A stretch of DNA of 64,000 nucleotides from Roseibium aggregatum (GTDB taxonomy: Bacteria; Pseudomonadota; Alphaproteobacteria; Rhizobiales; Stappiaceae): assembly GCF_014692675.1 (NCBI RefSeq), contig NZ_JABFCZ010000020.1, positions 1 through 64,000 of the forward strand. The letters are read 5' to 3'. Below the pieces are notes generated by a model. The model did no database searches, had not been told where the DNA came from, and saw only the letters and a list, made by a program, of their open reading frames with translations. The translations under genes and the position numbers were made by a program. Below are positions 52,347-61,578 of the stretch, piece after piece (position 1 is the first letter of the stretch; the number at the start of each line of letters is the position of its first letter).

Positions 52347-53777
52347 TCAACCATGTAGATGGAGACGTAGCCGAACGCCATATTTGGCCGATTGCGTCCC
52401 TGCCGCTGTAACTGCGTTATCAATCCAAGTATCGAATATCTCTAACGCCGCTTCCTCGCTCAAAAGTCCGTGCTGAACGGCTTGATGGAAGTAGTCGAAG
52501 TTCTTAACCTCCATTTGCCTTCCATTGATCTCCTTATGGATTGTAGTGACACGTGATCGCTTGTCCACCACCACAGTAAAGCCTCGCTTTCGCAGCTCAG
52601 CCCATAGATGCGCAGGATTAAACGCTGTCATAACAATGACATAACCGAAGATAATGTCATACAGAATATGAGCATCCAGCGGCCACCAGAAGAATGGGTC
52701 AGTGCCCGTCAACATTGGCGGATAACCGCTGTCGTGATTTCCGAGACTGCTGACAAATAGGCAATTGTCATCCAATTCGTTAGACAGGATTGCCAGTGCA
52801 GCATCCTGAACGGGCTTGAGAGCTTTCTCTCTTGGCCCCGTCTTCCTCATCAGCCTTCGCCCCAAACTCGATATCTTGCGGGGCCGCCATGCCCCTATGG
52901 TCAGACCTGATCCCGCTTGTCTGAACCGCACTACACGGGTTTCGCTCTTACCTACGACCTGAGCCAAAATGCCGTGGTGAAATTGGGTCTTCATGTCAAT
53001 GCGGACATCATCCTTCGATTTCTTTTTGTTGGTGAATGCAGCGGATATCTGCTTAACCTGCCGGTTCAGCGTTTCCCTAACGCCTGGTTCCAAAGGGATA
53101 GCCTGCTCATCATTTGCGGCATCTACTGGCGGAATAACCAGACTCTTTTCGTCCCCGGCTACAATGCCGAGAGCGATTTGATACTGGTCTTCACCCATAT
53201 GCTTAGTTTTCAGTTCGCCTACACATGCGATTTTCCCTGAGCTTGGATCATAGAAGCTGACATCGCCCAATCGAAGGATCGATGTAATACCGTGATAGAT
53301 TACAAAATTTCCCTCAAATCCTTGTAGTTTCTCAACAAATGCCCGTTCTCCAATCCCGCCTATTCCAGGGGGGAGGAGTAATTGCCGTTGGTGCATCGCA
53401 TGTTGCTCCAAAAGAGCTGGTTCATTACGGTAGAATACCCACGCGAAGCCATCGCCCAGACACCGGCCAATTCCCAGAGCTTCAATGATGACATTGCGGT
53501 ATTGGGCTAGCTGTGCCATTCGATTATCGAACCATTCAGCACTGTACAAAGATTTGCGGCCGATCAGGCGCCTTTCGGCTGCCTTGATGGCTCGATAGGT
53601 CGTGCAGAGGCGCTCGAAAGCCGTTGTGAGACGAACCTGAAAATCAAAGATCGCCTGCCTGGATTTTAGTTTCTTTCGGGGTGTTCGGAGAAACTCCCAG
53701 CACCACTGGAAGTGGACATCGGCTGCGTCGACGCTTTCGATCACTAAGCGCTTTGAGATGGACGTCGACCTCATCAC
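52347..53777 (-). CDS. Unrecognised protein with PD-(D/E)XK-like motif, in AT-richer islet
   Basis: A 476-residue protein that I do not recognise. Around residues 168-192 it has LRLGDVSFYD...CVGELKTKH, with D172/D177, E188 and K190 arranged as in PD-(D/E)XK nuclease cores (D-x(n)-E-x-K on successive strands). The N-terminal 130 residues are helical. The C-terminal part has VIVMTAFNPAHLWAELRKRGF and IDNAVTAAG. Base composition and codon use are visibly more AT-rich than the flanks. Together with the next gene it suggests a horizontally acquired pair, possibly defence-related, but this is only a guess. Confidence 0.6.
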   Translation of the reverse strand: MMRSTSISKRLVIESVDAADVHFQWCWEFLRTPRKKLKSRQAIFDFQVRLTTAFERLCTTYRAIKAAERRLIGRKSLYSAEWFDNRMAQLAQYRNVIIEALGIGRCLGDGFAWVFYRNEPALLEQHAMHQRQLLLPPGIGGIGERAFVEKLQGFEGNFVIYHGITSILRLGDVSFYDPSSGKIACVGELKTKHMGEDQYQIALGIVAGDEKSLVIPPVDAANDEQAIPLEPGVRETLNRQVKQISAAFTNKKKSKDDVRIDMKTQFHHGILAQVVGKSETRVVRFRQAGSGLTIGAWRPRKISSLGRRLMRKTGPREKALKPVQDAALAILSNELDDNCLFVSSLGNHDSGYPPMLTGTDPFFWWPLDAHILYDIIFGYVIVMTAFNPAHLWAELRKRGFTVVVDKRSRVTTIHKEINGRQMEVKNFDYFHQAVQHGLLSEEAALEIFDTWIDNAVTAAGTQSAKYGVRLRLHLHG

Positions 53778-53908
53778 ATAACCCTTTCCTAGCTCGTAGC
53801 TATGGTAACGTCAGTAGCCGGTCCTCTACATTTCAACCTTTAGACGATTCTGTCACACTGATTTAGCCTGCCCGGGAACTAGTGCGGGCTGTATGGTAGG
53901 TAAACTTA

Positions 53909-55003
53909 ATGTCTTTGGACGGAGAGCATATGGGCGAGGACGAAAATAGAAGAATTCCGGAGGTGCCCACGTTCTCCGAAGACATCTGGCTTGCTTTGGC
54001 TATTGCTTCGGCCGTTTTTACGTTGCTCGGTTTGCTCTTTGCCTTTTGGTGGGTATTTCTTGATCCTGCAGTTGGTGATCATATGACAGAGCGATCTCGT
54101 GCTGTGACACCTTTCCTGGCAGCAGGTGCGGCGGCGGTTACGTTTTTCTCGGTGCTTTGGCGCGGGACAATCAATAGTCGGCAAGCGGATGAAGACCGGC
54201 GGCAAAACGATAGTCGGGAAGAGGCTGAACTTGCCTTACTTCTAGAAAAGGCTTCCGACTTTGTTGCATCAGAACGTCCCGAGAAGGTCAGCCTTGGCTT
54301 AACAATGTTTGAAACAGTCGTTTTGGCTGACAATAGGAAATATGCGGCTCCAGCACTTGAGCTTGTATATGATCAATTAGTGCCCGCGCATCGAGAAAGA
54401 GATGAATTTGGGCTTCGCATTATTGGGCAGATCGAGCGGATTTTTATAAATGCGAAAACGAAGAAAAATCTAAAGCCAGAGCGTAGGTGGTTGGATTTTA
54501 GCGCAGTACATAAAGAAGGAGGAAGCAAAACGAATCTTACCTTCGATTTTAGAGCAATATACCCTGTTACTTCTGTCATAGGCGCAAAAATCTACGCTGA
54601 TCCGGAAGAATTGGCAAAACTCAAGGAAGAGGAGGGGCGATGCAGCTTTTCGAAGTGTAATTTTAGTTTTAGTTTTAGCTTTGAGGCCGATGTACCCCTC
54701 CGACTGGATAATTGGTATTTCTTCGAATGTGCTTTCTATGGCTTGGATATTTCATATCTCTCGTGGCACTTACGTTCTGCAAAGTGCACGTTCGAGAAAT
54801 GTGACTTCTCCGGCGCTGTTTTTGAATACTCGGATATCCTCCATTCCAACACGTTCATAGAATGCACTTTTGCCGGTGACCAGCCGCCACAGATTGAGAA
54901 TATCGTAGAGCCCGACCTGCAGGAAAATTTAGACACAATAAAATTTCTTGCTGAAGCTGCGAATATCTTTCCGGCGATAGAGAAGGATGAAATTCCTTTC
55001 TAA
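53909..55003 (+). CDS. Two-TM membrane protein with pentapeptide-like C-terminus, in AT-richer islet
   Basis: A 364-residue protein. Two hydrophobic segments lie near the N-terminus (about 28-52 and 66-86), followed by a charged coiled-coil-like stretch (SRQADEDRRQNDSREEAELA). The C-terminal third repeats F/C-x(4) units such as CSFSKCNFSFSFSFEA, FFECAFYG, CTFEKCDFSG and NTFIECTFAG, like degenerate pentapeptide repeats forming a right-handed beta helix. The gene is strongly AT-rich compared with the rest. Function unknown. The 131 bases to the divergent gene at 53777 hold the promoters, and the 220 bases after it carry nothing recognisable. Confidence 0.65.
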   Translation: MSLDGEHMGEDENRRIPEVPTFSEDIWLALAIASAVFTLLGLLFAFWWVFLDPAVGDHMTERSRAVTPFLAAGAAAVTFFSVLWRGTINSRQADEDRRQNDSREEAELALLLEKASDFVASERPEKVSLGLTMFETVVLADNRKYAAPALELVYDQLVPAHRERDEFGLRIIGQIERIFINAKTKKNLKPERRWLDFSAVHKEGGSKTNLTFDFRAIYPVTSVIGAKIYADPEELAKLKEEEGRCSFSKCNFSFSFSFEADVPLRLDNWYFFECAFYGLDISYLSWHLRSAKCTFEKCDFSGAVFEYSDILHSNTFIECTFAGDQPPQIENIVEPDLQENLDTIKFLAEAANIFPAIEKDEIPF

Positions 55004-55223
55004 ATGCATTTTATAAACATGCGCTAGTTAGTGAACGGGGGAAGCTCATTTAAAAACTTCAGATGGCTCGGAATGTTTGTCACAAAAATGTCAGACCCCA
55101 ATTGACTGCTTTCAGTTACTGCAAGGCACCCTATCATTCCCCTTATGAGATTTCCCGCTTTAAGCCGTTGATATTATTGCAGATGAAAGGGCATATAGTC
55201 CCGTTCCTGCACTAGGGACCTAT

Positions 55224-55544
55224 TCAGTCCAGACGATGCTCTTTCTTGATGTGGGCGCCCGTCCAGTGGCCGTAACGCCACGGCCGGAACCAGTTCCGGC
55301 CCTTCGGCAGGTGATCCGGAACGGGGTCGTAGCCCGAAGGGCCCCAGGGATTGCATCTCAGGATCCGGGAAAGCCCGATCCAGCCGCCGGCCCACATCCC
55401 GTAGGTGCGGATCGCCTCTTCGGTATATTCCGAACAGGTCGGCGCATAACGGCAACCGCGCCCCATGAAGGACGACAGCGTATAGCGGTAAAGCCGGATC
55501 AAGCCGATACCGGCGAGCTTCGGCAGGTTTGTGAGAATGTTCAT
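55224..55544 (-). CDS. yidD: Membrane protein insertion efficiency factor YidD
   Basis: A 106-residue protein of the YidD family. The signature is MGRGCRYAPTCSEYTEEAI and AIRTYGMWAGGWIGLSRILRC NPWGPSGYDPVP, unmistakable for the family. It assists YidC-dependent insertion at the inner membrane. The ATG at 55544 is chosen; the 13 residues upstream in the frame are not conserved. Its common neighbours rnpA and yidC are not present here. Confidence 0.93.
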   Translation of the reverse strand: MNILTNLPKLAGIGLIRLYRYTLSSFMGRGCRYAPTCSEYTEEAIRTYGMWAGGWIGLSRILRCNPWGPSGYDPVPDHLPKGRNWFRPWRYGHWTGAHIKKEHRLD

Positions 55545-55640
55545 CGTGGGGATCTTATACCAATCGGGTCTTCGGCCGGTCACGATCTATCGGCGGGTAT
55601 TTCGTCTCATATCGGGACCGATACAACGGATTAAAGCCGA

Positions 55641-55868
55641 TCAGTTGTCCGACGGGCTCCAGCTGCAATTGCGATAGCCGGAAGACGAGCAGCGCGCGAT
55701 ACATTCCTGGCTGCTGTCGACGAAACGCTCCCGGACGCGCTCCCACTGCCCGGACGCGCTGTCGTAGCGTTCGTAATAACAGGTGCCGGCAAAGGCCGCA
55801 CCGGCGGCAAGCGGCAGCAATGAAAGACCGGCGGCGGCAATCAGGCAGGTTTTGCGTAACTTGTGCAT
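55641..55868 (-). CDS. Small secreted Cys-rich protein, 75 residues
   Basis: A signal peptide (KTCLIAAAGLSLLPLAAGAAFA) is followed by a 47-residue mature part with four Cys residues (GTCYYERYD, ECIARCSSSGY, NCSW), enough for two disulfide bonds. No family is recognised. It is 19 bases downstream of the IscU-like gene on the same strand. It may be a periplasmic or exported small protein. Confidence 0.65.
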   Translation of the reverse strand: MHKLRKTCLIAAAGLSLLPLAAGAAFAGTCYYERYDSASGQWERVRERFVDSSQECIARCSSSGYRNCSWSPSDN

Positions 55869-55887
55869 GGAGTGCAGCCTTTCCGGG

Positions 55888-56346
55888 TCACGCCACCGTC
55901 TTCTCGCCGGACGCGGCCTGCCCTGCCTCGATCTGGTCGAGCGCGTCGACGATGGCATCGAAGACCAGCATGGTGGAGGCGTGCCGCGCCTTGTATTCGC
56001 GCACCGGCTCCAGGAATTTCAGGTCCTCGAACCGGCCCGTGGGCGGCTCGCCGCCTTCTTTCAGCATGGCGCGCATGGTCTTGCGGACCTCGCGCAGTTC
56101 CTCAGGCGTGGCGCCGATGACATGCCGGGCGACAATCGACGAGGACGCCTGGCCCAGCGCGCAGGCTTTCACGTCATGGGCATAGTCGGACACGACACCG
56201 TCTTCCAGGCAAAGATCCACGATCACCGTGGAGCCGCACAGCTTGGAATGGGCTTTCGCCGTCGCCTGAGGATGCTCCAGACGCCCGATCCGCGGAATGT
56301 TTCCCGCAAATTCCAGGATCCTGGCATTGTAGATATCGTCAAGCAT
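55888..56346 (-). CDS. Iron-sulfur cluster assembly scaffold, IscU/NifU-like
   Basis: A 152-residue NifU_N-type scaffold. It starts MLDDIYNARILEFAGNIPRI and has the three cluster-binding Cys positions in part: KLCGSTVIVDL (Cys 37), VKACALGQASSS (Cys) and no third Cys in the usual place, where HAST is found. SufU-like and alphaproteobacterial homologues vary here. The ATG at 56346 is used because earlier frame has no similarity. It is divergent from folE; in Rhizobiales an IscU-like gene beside folE and hisI is a familiar arrangement. Confidence 0.82.
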   Translation of the reverse strand: MLDDIYNARILEFAGNIPRIGRLEHPQATAKAHSKLCGSTVIVDLCLEDGVVSDYAHDVKACALGQASSSIVARHVIGATPEELREVRKTMRAMLKEGGEPPTGRFEDLKFLEPVREYKARHASTMLVFDAIVDALDQIEAGQAASGEKTVA

Positions 56347-56613
56347 TCTCGCCTCTTCGTGAAACCGGGTGATCACTGTCTGCATTGCAGCCCGCACGTC
56401 TTTCCCTATATAGATCAGTCGTTGTCGGTTTTCTGCAAGAGCCTGAGTTAATCGCCCTGTAAGCCAGATAGGCGTATCATCCGCTTCGGAACACCGCGAC
56501 ACAAGCCGGATGAGTTCAATTTTATCCGTGGATCCGCCCCCGGGCGCCTCCACAACCGGACCATCGGCAAATAACAGGTACGGCGGAGTGATCTGCTTCG
56601 TCGGGAAGAGCGT

Positions 56614-57285
56614 ATGACGGGTAACCAGGGCAAATTAGCGGGGATCGAAATGGACGCAGTCCTCAAGCAAGTCGGCAAGAAATTCGAGCGCAAGGCTCCC
56701 GATCAGCTCAAGCGCCCGAGCCGTGAGGAAGCGGAAGCCGCTGTGCGTACCCTCATCGCATGGACCGGCGACGATCCGGAACGCGAGGGCCTGCAGGACA
56801 CGCCGCGGCGCGTCGTGAAGGCTTATGAGCAGCTTTACGCCGGCTATTTCGAAGACCCGTTCTCGCATCTGGAACGGATTTTCGAGGATGTGGGCGGCTA
56901 CCAGGACATTGTCATGGTCCGCAACATCCCCTTCAACTCCTTCTGCGAACACCACATGCTGCCGTTCATCGGCGAAGCTCATATCGCCTATTATCCGGCG
57001 GAGGGCGTCGTCGGCCTGTCCAAGCTGGCGCGCGTGGTCGACATCTTCGCCAAGCGGCTGCAGACCCAGGAACACTTGACCTCGCAAATCGCTTCCGCCA
57101 TTGACGACGCGATCGCGCCGCGCGGGATTGCCGTCATGCTCGAGGCCGAGCATCAGTGCATGACCATGCGCGGGGTGCAGAAACAGGGTGTGTCCACCAT
57201 CACCACCCAGTTCACCGGAGTTTTCCAGGACGAGCCGGCCGAGCAGGCCAAGTTCATGAGCCTGGTCCGCGGCGGGAGCCGGTAA
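56614..57285 (+). CDS. folE: GTP cyclohydrolase I
   Basis: A 223-residue FolE that converts GTP to 7,8-dihydroneopterin triphosphate, the first step of folate synthesis. Zinc ligands are in [14 protein letters not shown] and [35 protein letters not shown] is the family core. The start at 56614 has GGGAAGAG upstream; an ATG at 56650 with GGGGA is an alternative. hisI follows after 35 bases. Confidence 0.95.
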   Translation: MTGNQGKLAGIEMDAVLKQVGKKFERKAPDQLKRPSREEAEAAVRTLIAWTGDDPEREGLQDTPRRVVKAYEQLYAGYFEDPFSHLERIFEDVGGYQDIVMVRNIPFNSFCEHHMLPFIGEAHIAYYPAEGVVGLSKLARVVDIFAKRLQTQEHLTSQIASAIDDAIAPRGIAVMLEAEHQCMTMRGVQKQGVSTITTQFTGVFQDEPAEQAKFMSLVRGGSR

Positions 57286-57320
57286 CAGCCCCCGCCTCCT
57301 CAAAGGCCAAGGGGTTGCAA

Positions 57321-57773
57321 GTGACCACGTCCATTTTCGCCGAGCGCGGCGACAAGACCGAAATCGAGACCGGCGCGGTTTTCCAGCCGAAATTCGACAG
57401 CGACGGCCTGATTGCGGCCGTCGTGACCGACCACGCCTCGGGCGAGGTGCTGATGGTCGGCTACATGAACGCCGAAGCCCTGCGCCGGACCATCGAGACC
57501 GGCGAGGCCTGGTACTGGAGCCGCTCCCGCCAGGCCTACTGGAAGAAGGGCGAAACCTCGGGCCAGATCCAGCACGTGAAGGAAATCCGCACCGACTGCG
57601 ACCAGGACGCCATCTGGCTCAAGGTCGAGGTCGCCGGTAACGGCGCCACCTGCCACACCGGATTCAATTCCTGCTTCTTCCGCAAGATCGTTACCGACGC
57701 CGACGGCGGTTTCCGTCTCGAGCGCGTGGAAAAGGAACGGGTCTACGACCCGAAGGGCGTCTACGGGTCCTGA
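57321..57773 (+). CDS. hisI: Phosphoribosyl-AMP cyclohydrolase
   Basis: A 150-residue monofunctional HisI that opens the purine ring of phosphoribosyl-AMP in histidine synthesis. Core motifs are [37 protein letters not shown] and [19 protein letters not shown], with Zn-binding Cys in TDCDQD and [11 protein letters not shown]. The GTG at 57321 follows AAGGGG. It is not fused to HisE, as is usual in alphaproteobacteria. Confidence 0.94.
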   Translation: MTTSIFAERGDKTEIETGAVFQPKFDSDGLIAAVVTDHASGEVLMVGYMNAEALRRTIETGEAWYWSRSRQAYWKKGETSGQIQHVKEIRTDCDQDAIWLKVEVAGNGATCHTGFNSCFFRKIVTDADGGFRLERVEKERVYDPKGVYGS

Positions 57774-57783
57774 CCCTGATCCA

Positions 57784-57813
57784 TAAAAAAACACGGCCGC
57801 AATGACGGCCGTG
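57784..57813 (-). terminator. Terminator of the CBS-domain gene
   Basis: CACGGCCG (57792-57799) pairs with CGGCCGTG (57806-57813). On the minus strand the stem is followed by GTTTTTTTATGG, a classic intrinsic terminator about 45 bases beyond the CBS gene. The same stem may assist hisI on the plus strand, where no T-tract follows. Confidence 0.85.
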
Positions 57814-57859
57814 CTGCCTGCACCTCAATTGACACTGCCCGGAAAGGCCCGTCCTGGCC

Positions 57860-58291
57860 CTACGCCATGGTGATGTAGGTCCGCATCTGCTCGGCTTCCA
57901 TTTCCACCTGTGCGATCCTGTACTTGACCGCATCGCCGATGGATATGAGCCCGATGACCTTGTTGTCCCGAAGAACTGGCACATGGCGGAACCGGCCCGA
58001 GGTCATCTTGGACATGACATCCATGATCGCGTCCTCCTCCGCGCAGGTTACGACTGCGGTGGTCATCACGCTGGAAACCGGCAGGTCCAGGGCATCCGTT
58101 CCCTTCGCCGCAAGCGTCTTGACGATATCGCGTTCCGAAATAATGCCTTCGATGTGCTTGGCCGCATCGGTCACCAGGATGGCGCCGATCCCCTTTTCCG
58201 CCAGGGTCGAGCAAATTTCGCGCAGAGGCGTCGCTCCGCGTGCGGTAATCACATCATGTCCTTTTCCATTCAAGACAGCGCCAACGGTCAT
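57860..58291 (-). CDS. Tandem CBS-domain protein
   Basis: A 143-residue protein made of two CBS domains, forming one Bateman module. The repeats are GIGAILVTDAAKHIEGIISE and RDIVKTLAAKG (first) and GRFRHVPVLRDNKVIGLISI and GDAVKYRIAQVEME (second). Such stand-alone proteins bind adenine nucleotides and regulate partner enzymes. AGGAG precedes the ATG at 58291. The partner is unknown. Confidence 0.9.
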   Translation of the reverse strand: MTVGAVLNGKGHDVITARGATPLREICSTLAEKGIGAILVTDAAKHIEGIISERDIVKTLAAKGTDALDLPVSSVMTTAVVTCAEEDAIMDVMSKMTSGRFRHVPVLRDNKVIGLISIGDAVKYRIAQVEMEAEQMRTYITMA

Positions 58292-58440
58292 TTGCCAACT
58301 CCTCCTGTTTCCGTGCCAATTCAAACTCAACTATGTGTCCGATATGAGTCCTTGGCCTAGAGGGAACACCGACGCGCGGCGTCCGGTCGGGTATCATGAC
58401 AAATTATTCGACCGAGGCAAAGTGTCGCAGAGCTTGATTG

Positions 58441-59208
58441 TTAATATCGCCGCCGCGGCACGGGATCGATCAGGGGAAACAGGGCCAGTCCGGTCAGGAA
58501 ACCGCCGACATGCGCCTCCCATGCGATTGTGCCCCCGGCACCGGTCAAGGGCGTGCTGTAAAGGCCGAAGACGAGATTGAGCCCGAACCAGGCGACCAGG
58601 AAGGTGATTACCTGCCGGTCGGCCAGGGAATGCAGCAGGGGTGCCGCCGGCACCCGGTAGGCTGCTTCATCGGTCCGCCGGATCACACCCAACGGTCCGC
58701 CCAACTCGAAGACGAAGCGCACCGCTGCCGCCATATGCCCGGAAATCGCGGCCGAAGCGCCGATCATCGGAGCTTCGGCGCCGAAATGGGTCGCCAGATG
58801 CATGAGCGCACCGCCGGCGGCACAGACCGCCGAGAAGACCAGGAACCGCAAGGTTCCGAACCGGCGCGCGACCGCGCTGCCGAACACGATCATCCACAGC
58901 ATGTTGAAGGCGATGTGGGTGACGCCGCCGTGCAGGAATGCGTAGGTGACGAAAGTCCAGATATCGGCCGCAATCCCGCCGGGCGCGATCCCGCTTGCCA
59001 GCACCCCGGGCAGGTAGCGTTCCGGCCAGAAGGCGAAATAGACGATGATCTGGTTGTTCAGCCTGGTCGGAAGCACGTAGGCCTGCAGCACGAACAGCGC
59101 GATCATGATCCCGGCAAGCCAAATCACCACCTTGGGCAGATTAAAGACCGGCTCCGGCCCTTCCTGATCGGGCTCTCCCCGCTCGGGTTCGAAAACGTGA
59201 TGGTTCAT
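58441..59208 (-). CDS. Rhomboid-family intramembrane serine protease
   Basis: A 255-residue membrane protein with about six hydrophobic segments. The catalytic dyad is S152 in GASAAISGHM (GxSxxxxG) and H233 in WEAHVGGFLTG; FLHGGVTHIAFNMLWM is the conserved helix with HxxxN. It cleaves transmembrane substrates. The ATG at 59208 is chosen on the basis of the short acidic cytoplasmic N-terminus. The 478 bases upstream, to the PAS gene, contain the structured region at 59311-59460. Confidence 0.9.
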   Translation of the reverse strand: MNHHVFEPERGEPDQEGPEPVFNLPKVVIWLAGIMIALFVLQAYVLPTRLNNQIIVYFAFWPERYLPGVLASGIAPGGIAADIWTFVTYAFLHGGVTHIAFNMLWMIVFGSAVARRFGTLRFLVFSAVCAAGGALMHLATHFGAEAPMIGASAAISGHMAAAVRFVFELGGPLGVIRRTDEAAYRVPAAPLLHSLADRQVITFLVAWFGLNLVFGLYSTPLTGAGGTIAWEAHVGGFLTGLALFPLIDPVPRRRY

Positions 59209-59310
59209 CTGAATCCTTCTCGGCGTTGCTCCCAACATGTACGCCAAATGAAGGCGCTGGCAAGGCATGCAGAGACAGACGGTCCGACGGGACACCCGCG
59301 TCCCAAAAGA

Positions 59311-59460
59311 AAACGCCCGCCACCGGTTCCGGTGACAGGCGTTTGTGCCAACATGACGATGGCTGGTCGCGTCCCCCACGCTCCCCCGGAGCAACCTGTT
59401 TGGAAACTCCACCGGTCAGGCTCTCTATAGGGGCCAGCCCCCTTTGCGGCCCCTATTGCC
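59311..59460. ncRNA. Structured intergenic region, possible small RNA or leader
   Basis: Two hairpins bracket a GC-rich stretch. At 59311-59344, AAACGCC/GGCGTTT encloses CACCGG-TT-CCGGTG; read on the minus strand it is followed by TTTTCTTTT, like a terminator. At 59429-59454, AGGGGCC pairs with GGCCCCT. Between them, GGTCGCGTCCCC (59365-59376) is identical to part of the small RNA candidate at 62253-62364. The strand is unclear: it could be a plus-strand sRNA with C-rich loops, or a minus-strand short transcript or leader before the rhomboid gene. Confidence 0.35.
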
Positions 59461-59686
59461 TAACGCAGCATTAAGGTGCCGGACTCCCCGGCGCTTGGCA
59501 ACGACAAGAAACCGTTAACCTTAATTAAGCGTAACGCACCCCGCGGCGACCGTTTTCAGCCATTTGGCACGCCCCCTGCTTATCAGGACCCAAACACGGA
59601 GACAGAAGATAAGGTGTCCCGAATTCGGACAGGCGGCAACCGCCCCGCCGGTTTCGGCACCGCTCTTAAGACAGGGGCATAGTCAG

Positions 59687-60331
59687 ATGAAGAACGGCGT
59701 ATCCAAAACACTCTACAAGTACTGGGATGATCTGCGCGGCGGGCGCCCTGCCCCCAACCGCAGCGAAATCGATCCCGGCCGGATCCGTTCTCTGCTGGGC
59801 GATACGTTCATATTGGAAGTGAATTCCGCCCATGACGTGCGCTACCGGCTCGCCGGAACCCGCCTTTGCTCGGCCCACTGCCGCGAATTGAAAGGCCGGA
59901 ATTTCCTGCGCGGCTGGAACGAGAAGGACCGGGAGGCTCTCGCCAGCCTGATTGCCGCCATTACCGAGGATGCGGCTGCAGCCGTCATCGGAGTGGCCGG
60001 CCACACCGAACGCGAGCAGCATCTGCCTATGGAAATGCTGCTTCTGCCGCTGAATGTCCCGGGCGAAGGCCGGATCCGGATCCTGGGCTCGTCCACCCCG
60101 ATGGAACGTCCCTACTGGCTCGGCCTGCATCCCATTTTGAACCAGTCGATCACCAGCCTGCGCCTTGTCTGGCCGGACGAGCGGCCTTACTTTCTCAAGC
60201 CCGGCGAAGGGGTCAATCCGATCCTGCCGCGCTTTACCGCTGAAGGCATGAATCTGCCGCCTTCGGGCCTGCCGCAAGGCGCCGAACGCCAGGTCGGGCA
60301 CCTGACGGTTTATTCGGGTGGAAAATCGTAA
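59687..60331 (+). CDS. PAS_5-domain protein
   Basis: A 214-residue protein with a PAS-fold core of the PAS_5/DUF1457 type: WDDLRGGRPAPNRSEIDPGR, LGDTFILEVNSAHDVRYRLA, GTRLCSAHCRELKGRNFLRGW and LGSSTPMERPYWLGLHPI. It has no output domain of its own. AGGGGCA precedes the ATG at 59687. In alphaproteobacteria such genes are often next to PilZ genes, as here, and both may sense envelope or second-messenger states. Confidence 0.85.
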   Translation: MKNGVSKTLYKYWDDLRGGRPAPNRSEIDPGRIRSLLGDTFILEVNSAHDVRYRLAGTRLCSAHCRELKGRNFLRGWNEKDREALASLIAAITEDAAAAVIGVAGHTEREQHLPMEMLLLPLNVPGEGRIRILGSSTPMERPYWLGLHPILNQSITSLRLVWPDERPYFLKPGEGVNPILPRFTAEGMNLPPSGLPQGAERQVGHLTVYSGGKS

Positions 60332-60458
60332 GCAGAAGTGGCCGAGGCCTTACATATCGTTAACCCCGGACCCGTAAACTGCGAGTCCTTGGGACGTGTG
60401 CGATGACACCCGTTCCCGGAATACGTGTCAGGCGTAGGGGCAAACGGGTATTACACGC

Positions 60459-61088
60459 ATGGGCGCCGGATTGGCTACAGCAACCGATGGAAGCAGAACG
60501 CTTCAAGCAACGGACCGGCGTCGTCATCAGCGTGTATCCGTAAATATTCTCGGCCGTTTCATGCTCGAAGACCGGCGCGAATATCCGTGCCAGGTCATCG
60601 ACATGTCGCCGGGCGGCATGGCCATGATAACGCCCGTTTCCGGCCGTGTCGGCGAACGGGTCGTTGCCTATCTCGATCACCTGAGCCGCGTGGAAGGACG
60701 GATCGCCCGCCTCTTCGACGGCGGCTTCGCCGTCGAACTGCGCAACACGCCGCGCAAGCGCGACAAGATCGCCAACGTCCTGACCTGGCTCGCCAACCGC
60801 GACGAGCTCAATCTGCCCGAAGATCGCCGGCACGACCGTTTCGTTCCGAAGAACCCGATCACCAAGATCGTGCTGCCGGACGGTTCGGAACACATGTGCC
60901 GCATCATCGACGTGTCCCTGTCCGGTGCGGCCCTTGCCACCGACGTCCAGCCGGAACCCGGCGACAGCATTGCACTCGGCAAGATGCGCGCCCGTGTCGT
61001 CCGCCGCATCGAAGGCGGCATCGCCGTGGAATTCGCCGCCATCCAGAACCGGGAACTGCTGGAACACCATATTTCCAGCGACGACTGA
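60459..61088 (+). CDS. Tandem PilZ-domain protein, candidate c-di-GMP receptor
   Basis: A 209-residue protein with two PilZ domains. The first has RRRHQRVSVNILGRF and DMSPGGMAMITP; the second has RRHDRFVPKNPITKIVL and DVSLSGAALATD. Each set gives the RxxxR and (D/N)xSxxG pattern used to bind c-di-GMP. No transmembrane segment is visible. Start at 60459 is uncertain, since a later ATG (MLEDRREY) would delete the first RxxxR. It follows the PAS_5 gene by 128 bases. Confidence 0.87.
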   Translation: MGAGLATATDGSRTLQATDRRRHQRVSVNILGRFMLEDRREYPCQVIDMSPGGMAMITPVSGRVGERVVAYLDHLSRVEGRIARLFDGGFAVELRNTPRKRDKIANVLTWLANRDELNLPEDRRHDRFVPKNPITKIVLPDGSEHMCRIIDVSLSGAALATDVQPEPGDSIALGKMRARVVRRIEGGIAVEFAAIQNRELLEHHISSDD

Positions 61089-61578
61089 CCGGTCCAGCCG
61101 ATTCCTTTGACTTGCGCGGGCGGTTCGGCTGCTCGATATCCGGCCGGAGCGCTCCGGTTTCCGGCACATTTGCGCCTGCAAATCTGCCGCTAAGGAAACC
61201 GGCCCGGTCTTTCTTTCGGGAATTGGTAACCCTGCGCACTGGCAGCAGCGAATTTTCTCTCTGAAAAGCTATCCGCAAAAATACCATGTTTCGTCGGATC
61301 AGGACCTGCAGACGCTGGTGTTTAATACGTCGCGCCGACGGTCGCGAGCAGGTCTCCAGTCCGCATTGAATATGAATTTCATTCTATTTTTCAGATATTT
61401 GCGAAGAACAGGAACAATTTTATTCAATAAAGAGGCAAATACGATTCATAATTGAATCGACTTTTCTTAAAGTAATGATCAAATCTATATAAAGATCTAT
61501 TCTTGTTTGATATTTTAAATTCTCAAGAAATAAAATCGCATCTGTCATCGTTACGTCAGCCTTGGGGAGGGCGTTACG
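61089..61578. other. 490-base intergenic region, AT-rich toward the BTLCP gene
   Basis: The first 200 bases are GC-rich and carry no gene I can support. From about 61370 to 61550 the sequence becomes strongly AT-rich (runs such as TTTCATTCTATTTTTCAG and TCTATATAAAGATC), which is unusual for this genome and suggests promoter or binding sites for the transglutaminase-like gene. I could not assign a specific box. Confidence 0.4.

Noticed and set aside
59345-59460. SRP 4.5S RNA or 6S RNA
   Set aside because: The conserved GGAAGGAAGC apical domain of SRP RNA is missing on both strands, and I cannot match the 6S open-bubble layout.
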